The position numbers and the translations under genes were made by a program. From Onchidella celtica (lineage: Eukaryota; Mollusca; Gastropoda; Systellommatophora; Onchidiidae): a DNA stretch of 64,000 nt. The stretch's first letter is position 1. Each line of letters begins with the position of its first letter. The notes under the pieces are model-generated. The model made no database searches and had not been told where the DNA came from. It saw nothing but the letters and a program-made list of their open reading frames with translations. Shown here in pieces: positions 24,601 through 37,980 of the stretch. The stretch covers positions 14,124,663 to 14,188,662 of the forward strand of contig OZ007569.1 of assembly GCA_963931925.1 (NCBI GenBank), written 5' to 3'.

Positions 24601-25293
24601 GCTCCAACCACCTTATGAAGCAGGCTGACGTGGCGGAACAACACCCAACTGCCTGGGGGCTGCCCAGGTTACGGCGGGCGGTAGTTGATCAATGCAGCTG
24701 AAAAGCCGCTCCCACCGACAGAGGGGACCCCTGGCGCTCATCCGTACGCCAAATGGATTGAGCTTATCACCGGTAACTGCCACCTCCCGTGTTGTGCCCA
24801 TCCGTAACGGATGGCTGGAGTGTCCTCTCCAAATCGGAAATGGGTGGGCTTATAGAGGAGAGACAGACGCTTGCCAAGCCCGAGCAAACGCCTCCTCGTT
24901 TTGCTGCCTTGCCTGGGCTATTTTTAAGAGATGGTGCTTTGCCCAGAGGCACCACCCCTCTCTCTGCCATTCTAGTTAAACCCAAGGGAGAGACCAGGTC
25001 AATACATTTGGAACTAGTCCGGCTGCAGGAGATGCTGGAAGCCAGTTTGATGCAGTTCTCCCTGACAACCACCTTTGGGTCTCCACTCCTGATTTTCTGT
25101 CTGGGTTTACTCCCATAGCCTTTGCTATCATAGCAACACACAAGGCAGTGTGGTATTTGTATTCAGGGTTACCTTCCCCTAGTCTTCCTCTCTCCCGAGA
25201 TGACCCACAAGACAGTGGGGGGTGACAGTAGCAGGCTGTATTGTGTACTGTTATACAATAGCAGAAAACTCTGGCCTGACATACTGGCCTGTA
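24601..25293 (-). other. LINE 5' region with overlapping open frames
   Basis: About 690 bp of GC-richer sequence between the 5' end of the element and the endonuclease segment. Three overlapping minus-strand open frames cover it: 24613-24801 (62 codons, same frame as the main protein), 24767-25141 (124 codons, another frame), and a frame ending at 24976 that runs in from outside the element. None shows a recognisable domain. It may be a structured 5' UTR with promoter function or a short poorly conserved first ORF. The 5' tip has a partly repeated AGGCCAG motif. Confidence 0.6.
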
Positions 25294-25305
25294 CTTTGTA
25301 CAGTA
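25294..25305 (+). repeat. 12-bp target-site duplication, right copy of the LINE
   Basis: CTTTGTACAGTA, identical to 21315-21326, immediately beyond the 5' end of the minus-strand LINE. Confidence 0.85.
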
Positions 25306-26829
25306 AAATGTGAAAAAAAAGCAAAATAAATACACAAATATTTTACAAAACTTCGCATAAAAAACAAATAATGAAACGAATCAGAAATGAAAGCAAGAAA
25401 AAAACAAAATGCTTTATGCTTAAAGGGATCTCCTTCGTGCACAGAAAGAAAAGAAAAATCATTTGCAAAACAAAACAAAAAAAGGCTACATAGTTTGTGA
25501 CGCTTCTTTACTGTTCTGACAGGCCGTGGGGCTATGTAATATATTATAACATTTTCCATATTTCGTAAGTTCCAAATCCTACTCCGACCTCTGTGGTCTT
25601 TCAAAATACTGTCTGTACAGCTTACAAACATGTCACATCTTAATGTTTTCTTCACCATTATAGCCATGTGGATCTTAGCAGAAACGAGGGAAAAGCTTCA
25701 GCAAAACAGTGGGAACCAAGTGTATGGTGCTGGTTACTTGTGGTCTCACTTAGGTTTCTTTACGGAGAAGAAAAAAACTACTCCACATTACTTCATTAAA
25801 TTTCCACCAGGGATGCAATAGCATTAAAATGAAATCTAGCAAGACCTGAGACCTAATGGACAGTAATGACACCTTCTTTCTTGAGTCTTTTGTTACTCAA
25901 TGATCAAATTATAGCAATTTTCCCATCTCAGCATTAGCGAGTCGCCCTGCCGTTCTGCACAACTAATGTCCCTGAACAGTGTGTATTATTTAGCTTAAAG
26001 TATAATATTTTTTTGCTTGCGGAAAAATCTATATTTCGTCTTGATGTTCGACACGTTAGAAAATCAGTAACCATTGGCATTATCAGTTAGATGTATCAAC
26101 AGCTAACATAGTTCACTTGGTAATATCTCTTTTCTAAGGAAAAAGGGGGGGGGGGTGGGGTGTGTGATGACGCACACACCAAAAAACGACAATTAGATGA
26201 AAACGAATAATTAGTATTTGGAGACCGACATTGTCATCCAAAGCATTATCATCTTAGTTTATTTCGAAGATGACACGATGCGAACCGAATGATACTTCGC
26301 TGGGCATATCTTTCTCAATGTCAATGTGTATTCAAATGTACTTACACAATGATAGACGACGTGTTGCCCTCTCGAGAGTTCAGTTTTTTAAGATTGCCAA
26401 AAATAACATGGCAGTTACGTATTATAATAGTCAATCTGATTTTGTTTTCGTGAATCTAAATGAAAAATCGGCTTATGCCCTCCGTTTAGCATTACTGATG
26501 ATGTTTTGACGTAAAACACAATACAGTGAATGAGTGTAAGATGAATGAATGGCTCTAAGATAGAATGCAACTTACTGCTTGAACTTGGCGCGAAGATTTC
26601 ACTCTTTTCTTTCTCTGGAACTTTGCTGTTGCAACTAAAGATCAGCAATAATGATATTTAATTAATGATGAAATTGTTCTCTTTATTGATCTGCAGAATC
26701 ACAGTATATCATTTATTGTTGGAACCGCATCCATCTATTTTTCTATTAGGAGATGCTGAAAAGAAAAGAAAAGAAAAAACGGAGTCCCATGTCAATATCG
26801 AGACACTGAAATCATAAACATTTTTCCAT
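25306..26829. other. Non-coding stretch right of the LINE
   Basis: A-rich sequence directly after the LINE, and an 11-G run (26145-26155). No gene recognised. Confidence 0.5.
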
Positions 26830-26982
26830 TTTTTTTTTTTTTTTTTGCTCAACAAGGAATAATTTCAGAATGTTAATAGGGCTTAGCCTTTCTTACATTA
26901 TATTTTTTTTTTTTTTTTTTTGCTCAACAAGGAATAATTTCAGAATGTTAATAGGGCTTAGCCTTTCTTACATATCAAACTT
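26830..26982 (+). repeat. 75-bp tandem duplication including a poly-T run
   Basis: Two copies in tandem with a 75-bp period. The unit is a run of about 17 T followed by GCTCAACAAGG and the next 48 bases; the second copy starts at 26922 by the same word. The copies look identical outside the T-run. The T-run at each junction suggests slippage or unequal exchange at the homopolymer. Confidence 0.93.
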
Positions 26983-29900
26983 AGCATTTCGTATCAGATG
27001 TTTGAAACTTTTATATTATTTTGATCTTGGCGCATGGTCAGAAAAAAAAAAATTCCAGATCATAGTTGTTATCTAAGAAAGGTAGGAGAAGGAATTTAAA
27101 AAGTAGTGATCAAGGGAACCACTTATAATGAACTGACTTGAGAAAAATACGTGAGGAAAAGTCACAGTTTAAACTGATCTCATGAAAGTGTTTTTTTTTC
27201 TCCAACGAACTATGGTTGTTTTTCATCCCCGACGAAACCTGAAATTCTCCAAAAAATTACGAGAAAGGATAACATTATATTACACCGGTTACATCAGCAA
27301 TCAAGAGGAAATATAAACTTTCAGACAGTCAGTAACACAATCTCTGTCATTCGTCCAAGTCAAGAGCTCCACAAACGGGTACAAATCGAATGATCTAGTG
27401 ATTATTTTACTCTTCACTTTCCACCACTTCCTGGTCGCTACCTCTCCCTCGCCCAATCCCTTCCCCACCCCTGCCTGACCCGAGTTCCCCTCCCCACACC
27501 CCGTTCTCAACATCAGCGCATCTTAACCATGGGGTACCCTTTTCCCTGACAAATCGAAGGCCAGAAGTGGTCATCATATATCTTGAGATGCATCAAATTA
27601 CCTAATGTCACAAACCCGCAGTCGACAAGTCCACCTCTTTTTCCCAGCCTTGATTATCATTCATAATTTGCGCGCGTCACTTTACACGCCTGGGCAGAGC
27701 AAATCATATGTTTTAACTGGTGAGCAGTCCGCAATTTGCTGGAGTCTCTTCGTTTGTCAGTTATTGCTCAGGCGCTGTGGTTGCTGCCTTATTTGTAGGC
27801 ATCAATATTTCTAATCAAGGTGCCGGAGAATAGAGAGTAATTGCGGCGCATGTAATTAGTGGTCGCGCGTGCGAGATCAGCCGGAGATGTCTTTTCTTTC
27901 TTTAAGAGAGGAGGGGGGAAATCGGCTCTCCTTTCCCTTTTGTTACATTGATCATTTTATTTCTTTTTTCCCGATTTTCATTCCATCATTTTCTCCTTTT
28001 CGTCCCTTCAGCTCATATTCCCATCTCTGTTTGGCATTTACAACAGTAGTTTATTTGCTCTGAACGAATGTCTTCAATCCAGACTCATGATTCATGAGGT
28101 TTTATGTCAAGGTTATTCAATATCATAAATATACGCATGGGAAGACATAAAGTGGCTCTTAAGTTATGAGAATGTTATCCAGTGAACGAAACAAGGGCAT
28201 AGAAAACACCATGAGTTAATTTCAAATTGAAAACTGACATTAGCAAAGAATATTCATATAAAATATCAAGATTTCATCGAAACTTTGCTCTATCCCCCCC
28301 CCTTTTTTGTGTGTGTGTGTGATGGGAGATGGCATGATGAAAGATCATGCTCCTTAAACCTGAATTTCTCTCCTTATCTATATTATTTCAATCTGTTTAC
28401 AAATGTGAAAGGAATAATATATCTCTATGCAAGAAGATTTTTCAGTGGATAAAAATGATACCAGTACATCATTATATGTATAAAATGCATTCTCTTTGTT
28501 TCTGTGCCATTTAAGCACACTGAATACTGTATTCGTGGTCCACACTACTGTAAAACCCCACGTCACTGCTCATTCTGCCAGTTTCTATTCAGGCAAACTA
28601 CAGTACTTCGGCCTCAACTACTACAAAAGGGCACAAGCAAACAATAATAGTGAATTTTTATTAGAAATAATAATAAAAACATTATTTTCGTCGCTGCTCT
28701 ACGATAATGGCATAAGTCACTTTTGTCAACTACTGAGATATTAACAAAAACTGTTTCTTTTCCTGTCTTTTGGTGACTTATGCCATTAAGATTGTGTTGG
28801 ATTATTACATGTTCCTACTGGCGCATTTCTTTTTCTATAGTAGTATGTGATAGAGCCCATGCTTAGGAATGCAATGAACGCCAGTAGCCTTTTGTCGAAG
28901 TCTGACAAATGCCATTACTGTGGACCAGTGACGATTTAACTCATTCTTCAACTATGCAAAGGATTACCAATGTTGATCCTATACAGAAGCTTCGTGTACT
29001 GTAAGATCCGCCCCACCTCCGCCCCTCCCCCTGTAAATTTTTCCACCATTCTCCCCCTTGACCCTCTCCCCAGCCCAAAGACAAGCCTCACACGATGAAT
29101 CTCCCGACATGCCACCCTCGTGTCACAGGTCGATCCAAGTCTCAATGAGTGTAATCAAGTGTATTGTCTGAGTGACTGGTAAAGTCCGACTTACAAATTA
29201 GTCGGCAGTAAAAAATGGAGGAAATCACTTGATATTAATCAAACGATGGGATGACTAAAGAGGTAATTTAGTGAGAGGCGATCGTCATTTACATGATGGA
29301 CATCAGCTGATGGCTGGGCTGTGTATGGCACGCGGTATGATCATGTCTCACATTGTTAGACTCATTCATTGGGAAATAAATTATTGCAGAAGACAGAAAG
29401 TGAAAAAATGGAAATGGCATTTCTGGAAATTTGAGAACACGGTTCATGTGTCATCTTAGTTCCTTCAAGGAGACATCATGACTAGGGCAGAAAGTATTGA
29501 GAGTAAAGGCAAATTAACGAGATAGGCCATGTTTTATTGTGCTCTTAAACTTACAAACTGGTTTCCATAAAGCTTAAACTCCGTAGCCTGGAAAATGGGA
29601 AAATGACGTCATTGCTATGTTAAACAATTCCATTTAGAAAACCATCACCAGATTAATTTGGGGTTTCGTCACAAATTAGGCGTAAATGGAAACAAAACCC
29701 TTTGGTTAAGTCTAGTTCTTGGCGGCGCGCCCTTCAAGTTTCGTCTGGAAAACACCACCAACAACAACTACTACTACAATGACGACGACGACAAAATGTC
29801 CACTAGAAAATGAATTTATTGAAACTGTTTTACCATGTCTTGTCTTAAAAAAGAAACCGACATCTATTCTTACACAGAAGGATGAAGCAATCTCCCCCCC

Positions 29901-32472
29901 CCCCCCCTTTTTTAAAAAATTCCTCGCGGCTAAAAAAAATGAACGCCTGAAAAGAAAATGCATTTAAGCTCCCCTTTCTTTGAATGCCAACAACAATGCA
30001 TTTAATGTTTGCGCATTTCGACGCCACATAATAACGGAATGTACAGAAACTGTCCTGAAAGAATGCATTTAAGCAATACGTCCTCTAGAAATATTATCAA
30101 GAGATCTCGGTGTTTGAACTTGTAAAATGATACATCATCTTAAAAAAACAATCATTTGCTCTGGCTTGTATCCCCAGCTTGTAGGGGGTCGGTGAAATTG
30201 ACCCTAAGCGGCATTAGTGTTACAAAGTAAGGTCGAGCCTAAATGCCCGTCAAGCGCCACACACAAAGGCTGTCGTGGGTCCCATGCTGAAGCTGACATC
30301 AACGACGCGCAGGCGCTAATCCCTACGTCCTGCAGTGCTCTAGAATGGGCTGCTGACAACTCCGTGTCCTCCCGTGACGGAAAGCTGCCCTCGCTACCCC
30401 TCCCACTAAATTTTCTCCTCGATCTGCGTTCGGCCCGTTGACTCAAATTCCTTTCTGTTCTATGAACAGGGCCTTGACAGCTAGAGAACTGAATACATAG
30501 AAACATCGCTAGGTGATCGTCTTTTACGAGATCTATCTACCGAAACATGCCTGCTCCTGAAAACCAGAGATGAAAATTGGGAGCAGGATCATTTTCCCCT
30601 TTTGCCTCCCCCTGCGGGAGAGATGCTGTTTTCCGAAACTCATCCAGCAGTAAATATCCCTTACCTGTCTCTGACAATGACAAGCTGACGGAGTTATTAT
30701 ACCAGCATTCAAATTATATTCTCCTAGCCTGTGTTGTGTCCCAGGACAAAACCTTTAACAAATGGAAGGAGGGAAAACCTGCTATTCGACGGGAATCGGA
30801 GAGTCTTTTGGGCGGTGACTTCATGAAATTGGAGCCGAGTGGAGTGGTCCCCCCTCGACGCTGGAGTTACCATGACGTTCATAAAGAGTGAACGACATCT
30901 TTGTTCAGATTCGCCATGTTTTGTTCTCGGAGGGTCTTCCACAGCTGGAGCACTGTGAGTCATCCCAGGCTGACAGGGAGAGAGTTGGTGGGCGGGGAGG
31001 TGAAAGTTTGACTTCCGCACAAATCAAGAACAAACACAGCATTGTAGCTCATCCACAATACAGTTATTATCTTCGTCTCCATACAGACTACAAGACCTAG
31101 TGTAAATGATGAGTATGTGTCAAGTCTGTGGAGAGTCTAAGCTCACAGCAGTGAGGGTGTTATTATTGTGTAGACAATATGTCTTATAAACTTAATGTGC
31201 CATAGTGGCAGTGATTAAGATAAGTATGCGTGCAGAATTATAGGTTTTCACCTGATATCAAGCATTATGGATGTCAGAACAAGTTTATATACAGGAGTGC
31301 AAAAAAGTACTCGTGTATTGTCAACCTTTAGAAACTCAATGACAGCTTGGCCGCCGAGTGCCGTATCGGAACAAAATAATATCTGCAAAGTTCACTGCAT
31401 TGATAAATTAATCACCATTTAAATGTCAAATCAAGAAAAGTGTATTTAATAAGAAAATGTATGTTTTATTCTTAATTTTCATCGTGAACGTATTGTACGA
31501 ATGTCTTATCATTTCAATAGCAGTTCTTAAAGCTCCTTATCTCTGCAGATAATTGTAACAATTTCATTTATTATTATTAAGTACATAATTGATTTAGCTA
31601 TGAATCTTGGGCTTTTTCTTTTTTTAAGTTAGCCTAGGGTTAATATGAAGTATTGAAGCGGAAGCATGGGAAATTTGGTGCTGCCAATCTTTTAAGCTGA
31701 AATGATGATTTTGGGTACAAAGATGTATCCAGATGTATAACCTTTCCTATTTCCAAAGGAGAAAATTGACCTATTCAATCGCTGCCCAAGTAAATAGTAA
31801 TTCTGACTATGTTGAGGAAAGGAGAATAATATAGGGCATGGGAGTCCGCGAAATATAACTTGACGCCCTGCCCTCTTCACTTTGATACTCATTTGTCAGC
31901 ACAGTAAGTCGATCTCTTCAAAGTAGATAATGTAGCAAAGGGGAAACATATAATAATCATATTATTAATTAGTTTCCGTAAGCGATTGGTTATTTGCATC
32001 CCACCAGAAATCAAAAACAAAAACAACAACAACAAAATATCGAAAAACTGATGTTCGAACCATGGACTCCGTTGCCTCCATATCATGCAGTCTATTATCC
32101 CAGTGGAAGATTCTCTTCGAGCTCTTCAGCATTCAGATTTCGTTCAAGGCTACCATCTGCCAAAACGACATCCTGCGTTCCATAAGAAACAGTTTCCTGT
32201 TACCTCAGCATGACATCTTCGCACATAGTAAGTAAAAAAAATACTTTCGTGAGGAATACAGTTGCTGACATGTGTACAGATGTTTGGACAGGCATTGTTA
32301 TACACTGGAACGGAACTGAGCTCACAATACTGTCTCTTGTCGCTAATTTAGTAGAAACAAAGACTTAAGGTAAGACAGCATGACCAGAAAGAAACCGATA
32401 CAAGATGCAGAGGTTTGAATTTCCTGTCTATATCGTACTTGATAATGGCGGAACTGTCTTACTGGTATCAGT
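26983..32472. other. About 5.5 kb without a supportable gene
   Basis: Contains C-runs followed directly by T-runs at 28294-28308 and 29894-29913, and a TG run at 28309-28320. A less AT-rich block around 30180-30460 has open frames on both strands but no recognisable protein. No RNA gene was found by eye. Confidence 0.45.
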
Positions 32473-32546
32473 CAAGTCAAAATGTGGCGAACAGAAAAAA
32501 GTGTACGTTGCAAAGCCCCGCGAAAGAAATAATACACACACGACAC
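32473..32546 (-). repeat. Dispersed repeat, copy 1
   Basis: Shows clear similarity (roughly four bases in five by eye) to 46377-46450. Shared words include AATGTGGC, GCAAAG and AAGAAATAATACA in the same order. On the minus strand both copies encode related short peptides containing FATY, but neither is a convincing gene. It is probably a fragment of an unnamed interspersed repeat. Confidence 0.65.
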
Positions 32547-35500
32547 AATCAAACGCAAAGTAAAGGGAAAGACAAATCAAGCTTTCGGTCAACTGCGTCG
32601 TCAGGAAATAAATATATATATTATATAAAGGATAGGAAATAAACAAAGAAATCCTAGAATGTTTCACAAAATGTGACTTTTCCACTTACATTCCATACTT
32701 TAATGGTGCTGGTTTAATTTTCTGCAATAATTAGCTAAACCGTCTTCTCGGTCATTCTTACAAATAGTTGTTTAAGTATCACATGATTTCTGTTGTTGTT
32801 TTTGCAATAGTATTTAAACTTTATGTTGGGGACTGCTCTAATGTACATTGGGGAATATTTTAACAATATCTTTGCTTTTCTTTTCAATAATATTTTAGAT
32901 TTAGATATCAATTTTTGTTTAATTTGTTTTCTTAACTTCGATTAAAAGACTTTGTTGTTTTTTTCCCCCTGAGATTAATGGAGCATTATTGGGCCTACAA
33001 TTACTAACTTCTATTCTGCCACATCTCTGCAGTATCTTCACTTTGTGTCTAGTACATTCAACCCCTTGTGTGCCACTGTTCCCCCCCAGAAAGCAGCATC
33101 AGTGCTCAGGAAGTCAAGAAGTACCTCATTGTTCACCGCAGACAAACTACTCAAGTGCAACAATCGCTGTACATTGTACTTTTTTTTTGTGTGTCGGGAA
33201 TACCCAGAGCTATTGCTGTTCCGACATTGGCTGTTTGATGGTTTATCAGACTCTTGTTCAAACACGGGGACAGAGTCAACAAACATTGCAACTAGAAATG
33301 CCATTTTCTCAGTTAACGTTGTAGTGATGGCAATTCGTTAAACTAACATGGTATACAGATTTTTGTGTGTGTGTTTGTTTGTTTCAATAAAAATTCCTCA
33401 CAAGAGTCTTGCTGTTACTATTTTAGCAACAAACTATGCTTCAGAGACCATTCTTTTAGACCACCTTCCTAGCTTTGCACCTGCGCTCAACCTGGTCTCG
33501 TCGGAGCTGGAAAATGGTCTCCCGCAGGCTTTGCCCTTTGATAACTCAGCGAGGTGCAGAGACAGCGACGACCAGGCCCGGTCGGTAAAGTGTTAGTTTG
33601 TTCTTCCTGGTCTCCTGACTTAAAACGTAAACTACTTTGTTGGTTACAATGGAAGTGTGCACACTGGCACACCCCATGCAACTAAACACATTAAACCAAA
33701 CACACGTGCAAATCTGCACTGCCAATACGTTCTAGCGTGTGCGCACCGGGACAATTGTGAGCACACACCAACACGCGTCATTCGTATGTCTGGACATGTG
33801 CATTATGACAGCCCATGTGCTCCGACATTTTCCTCTTCACTTGAACGTTTATGCCTAATTGTAGTGAAAATAGCTGCTTACGTGCAGAGTCTTCGACAGG
33901 ACAAATTATGATTGGCCAGGGGCATTTTTTCTTCCCAAATTAACGGATTGGAGAAAAAAAAGAGAAAAGAATGAAAAATAGAAAGAAATAAAGGAGAGGA
34001 AGAAAAATGATCTTTGATGAGATAAGCATGAAAAGGTATCTGGTTTACTTTTAAAAAAAATTGTTATTGTTATCTGATCAATTTGACATTTTGAAGGTAT
34101 GCCTTCCTCCCATCTGGGAATTTAGAACTATTTTCAGGAAACTCTTGGGAACAATTCCTACCGTCTGATGAAACAAACATTTTGAATACCGGCCATATTA
34201 GCTCAAGAATGTGAACAGCTTATTTTCAGGGAGATAGAGTAACTGTAAAACAGGCCTCTGAACACCGCTTCGGGTATCCTATTGATGTTTTGTTTCTTGT
34301 AGATGTCCAGGAGATGGCATCGTATACATGATTGGCATTTGTGTTGGCAACACGTGACAGTGGGCAATTTCTGGCAGTGTCGGGTGGAGAGGATGTCAGG
34401 GGCCCCCTATGGCGCAGGCTGTTTATCCCCTTTCCAAAACGCCAGATTGAAGCTCAGAGTGAGTCTCAGATAAGATGAGGGGAAAACTAGCAGTACCCAC
34501 TGGGGGCCATATTTCTGTGGACTAATTGATAGGGCGGAGTTTCACCTTGCTCAACGTGGCCAGTACTCCTCCGCGTGGTCGCAAACAGTCTCAGCCAAGG
34601 CCACTGAAGAATCTGATTTGTTTTCCGAGCGTTGGTTCCTCTTTTGTCCGCCATTTCTTTTCAAAACCGAACGGATACGGATGAAACGAAGAATAGCCTC
34701 CTGAACTTTCGGCGCTGCCTTTTTTAACCCTGTCCTGGAGTTCTTTTTTACCCGACATGTAAAGTCGGCATCTCTTCAATCTGTTAACGACAAAGAAAGA
34801 ACAGAAAACAAATGGCAACATTGTAGCATTCAGAAATCATTAAGCAAATGTTAATCCAATTATTTTTCACGACCGCGACTTCTGTAATGCTATTGTAAGG
34901 TTCTTTACATTTGTTGCAGCTGCTTGTTACATCAAGCCGGGGAAATTGCGGGGTGGCTGCAGAGATAAAGCCCGTTTTGTTTTAAATGTATTATACAATA
35001 AAACTAAACTGTTTGTTTGGTTTCGATCATGTATTTTCCCTTTCCAAGCTGAATCTTCCTGTTGTTAGAAACTCCCGATTTAAAATAATGTACCTGCTAT
35101 TTTTTGTGCACAATTTTTGCTTCTGGATCCGTAATGCATGTAAGTTTTTTTTTTCCTTTAACGTTAAAGAACAGGGAACACATAAACGTACCATCTGACC
35201 GGATCAAACGGTTTGGGGTTGGCCTTTACAGCAAAATCATGTTGAAATGAGTATGTTCTGCAATGGAAGACCTCAGTGAGCACAATTTTACCTAGGATTA
35301 AATTCGCAGTGTGACATTTGAGCTTCTGGGCCCCGGGCTACATGAATGAAAGCTGACGGAACGCCAGGCAGGGGTTGGTACATTGTTCTTTGCCACGCGG
35401 TTTTTTTTTCTTTTAATACAAGGCTTTCTTTACCGTGGTGAATTCTGCGGTTTGTGTTCCCTTTCAGGTGTTAAAAAGTGTAATTGTGCCTGATATTTGT

Positions 35501-36035
35501 TTTTACCCTACAGACCTAGACTTGGAGAATGAAGAAATTGATTAAGGAGAGATGTGTATGAGTAGCTCAGCGGGGCAGCCAAGACTGCGTGAGTCAAGCT
35601 AGGGGTGAAGGAGGTGACGACTTGACGCTGGAGGAAATGGGCAAAAGAGTTTGATGAAGAAAGACAAATACGCAAACACACGTACAAACACATACAAAGA
35701 GAAAGAAAAGTGCGTTGACCTTATTGGACAATGTGTCATGCCTTTATCTCTTATTCTTCTTTTATTGGAAATTTCTATTTTATTTTCTTATTTGAACTTT
35801 TTTAAATGATTGATTGGATTCGTGTTTTGATATTTTCTATCCAGTGACAATGAATTAAAATGTACTTGGCTCCGTTGCCATTCGTCATTATCAGGGTTGG
35901 TTTTTTTGTTTTGTTTGTGTGTGTGGATTTTTTTGTTTGTTTAAATATTACCCCATTATCCTTTATTGGGGTACCAGAACACCGAGCCGGATTTTTAATC
36001 GTATTGTTCAAAACTTCAAAGGTAGCTCGGAGTAG
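32547..36035. other. Non-coding stretch, no gene seen
   Basis: Includes an adenine-rich purine stretch (about 33950-34010) and several T-runs. Nothing resembling an exon or RNA gene can be supported. Confidence 0.5.
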
Positions 36036-36475
36036 CTGTTGGAAGACTCAGCCGGTTTTTGGCATAGCGATTAAACTTAATTTTTCTAACGACTAGTCAA
36101 CATCTTCCGTTCGCTACATATCGGGACTATTTCTTTGTTTTTTTTTCTGGTGAATTTTGTAAGAATTAAATGCATGTAATTACAACAGCTGATTAAAACG
36201 GTCTTGATACGTGTTACCCCCTGCTCACTACAGGGAGGTGGAAGTCGGATTTTGAGCAGTTTCCTGTTGTGTGTTAGCAGACTGAGTCTATCCAAAGATC
36301 TATCATATGTATACAGTCCAGTGACTTTAGGGTTGGTACATCAGGCTAATCGATCTAAAGTTCGAAAACAACATAGTGGATATCTACAACAAAAAACCGG
36401 CTCAGTTTTCCAACAGGGGTAGGCAGCTTATTGCGCAATGCGTTGCATAACAGAAAAACCGGCTCAGTCTTCCGT
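36036..36475. repeat. Inverted-motif cluster, possible MITE
   Basis: A 25-base motif (CTGTTGGAAGACTCAGCCGG plus T5) at 36036-36060 recurs in inverted orientation at 36391-36416 with two differences, and again inverted but shorter at 36453-36475. The first two could be the terminal inverted repeats of a non-autonomous DNA transposon of about 380 bp. No target duplication or transposase trace is visible. Confidence 0.5.
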
Positions 36476-37980
36476 TCCCCGTTTATTGTTGTGGATGGAT
36501 TCTCGTTTATTTGTATAAACAGTGCTCAGAACTGAAGTATGTAATTTTGTATTTCCTTTCTTCATTTGGGTGCAGTGCCATACGGCAACTTTGTTTTGTT
36601 GTTTCCACACGTCATTTGTTTCAATGTTTTCTCAGCATAACATTGTTTTATTTCACACCTATCAGGACAGTTCGGTTAGTTTAAAATGTTTGTAATCTGC
36701 ATTGCCTTTATTCTCTCTTCTAGTGACTTACTCATCTTGGTGGATGGAAAGACTGGCAGAGCTTTTCATGGCTTTTGTTTTTTTTCATCTTAGACACACA
36801 CACACACACACATACACACAAAGAGAATTATTTTTGTGGTCATGAAATCTATGATAAAAATGACTGCATTATCACTTAATTAGCAAATGATGAATCTTCC
36901 CTGAGTTGTGTGAAAATATGTGCTGAAAAAAGGCTATAATTTCTTGAATGAAATTCTTAGAATTCAACAGTAAGATAATTTGGCCACCTGAAACATTTTA
37001 CGGAGTCATATTTCATAAGTCAATTGTTTGTGGCTTCAGTAAAAGACTGAGGAATTTTGTGCATTGACAAGAACATTATCACTCAACTGAAATTTACAGC
37101 AAATAACCTGCCAAGGAAATTCTCTCATCACAACTATTATGATAAATAATTCGTTATCCAAATTTGGCAGATTTTAGAGGACTTACGGGGCAGGGGAGTT
37201 TGTTGTTCTCTGAGATGTGCGTTGCTGATACACTAACATAACGTGGCATAACCTGCTTCAGGTACTGTCCTGAAGCAATACGAATAATCCTTTCCCTACT
37301 GGCGAAAAGCCCATTATCTCAACTATAAATATCGGTCATAGAATAACAGTTAAGGCGGGGAGATTACAATCAGTGTATTGTCTGGGTGTCAGACAAGTTT
37401 ACTAGGAAAGGCAACTTGACTTCCATTAGCATCTTCATGTCACAAGACGATGGCAGTCTTGGTGACTTGTGTTTACATCTCAGAGAGTCACACACAGTCA
37501 ACGGTGTGCACACAGCCGGGTGGAAGTGTCAGTAAATAGTTCCCAAGACATGTGACAAAGGGACCCATTAGATTTCACTCTGACAATGATGTGTCCACTA
37601 TGTTTCTCTATGGTTTAAAATTACGGGATGTTTTATTTATAATTTTTTTAAAATCAACGTTAGCATTTGGACAAGAGCCCCACATACATCACATAATCAG
37701 CATTTGTAGATAATGCTTATGCACTATACATAATTATTAGGATAACTAATGTAAGCAAGTAGATTTATCGTACAAGCAAAAACGAATTACCAGCTTTACT
37801 TTTTTTTTTCACCTATAATAATGGTTGAAATGTTACAAGTATTTACAATTTCCATCTTTCATGCGACAGAATATGAGTACTGCACATTGTCATTATAACA
37901 CTTCAATACTTGGTCACTCTTAATAGTTATGACATGATCGTTTTTGTGTTAATGTACTGTCAGTCAGCCTAAAATCAAAG
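36476..37980. other. Non-coding stretch
   Basis: AT-rich with a CA microsatellite near 36797-36820. No gene recognised. Confidence 0.5.

Larger units (their letters stand above)
21327..25293 (-). mobile_element. Full-length APE-type non-LTR retrotransposon (LINE), RTE-like
   Basis: A 3967-bp minus-strand element bounded by 12-bp duplications. It has a 5' region of about 700 bp, one long endonuclease-RT frame and a very short 3' tail ending in a TA repeat (21327-21332). A single large EN-RT frame and a short tail with a simple-sequence end suit the RTE group, but I cannot place the clade firmly without a tree. The full length, exact target duplications and unbroken frame indicate a recent insertion. 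The only oddity is the start region, described under the N-terminal segment. Confidence 0.9.

Noticed and set aside
32582-32606. Possible hammerhead-ribozyme-like core on the minus strand (CTGACGA then CGAAA)
   Set aside because: The stretch between the two core words cannot form a convincing stem II, and I found no flanking stems. A covariance-model scan would decide.
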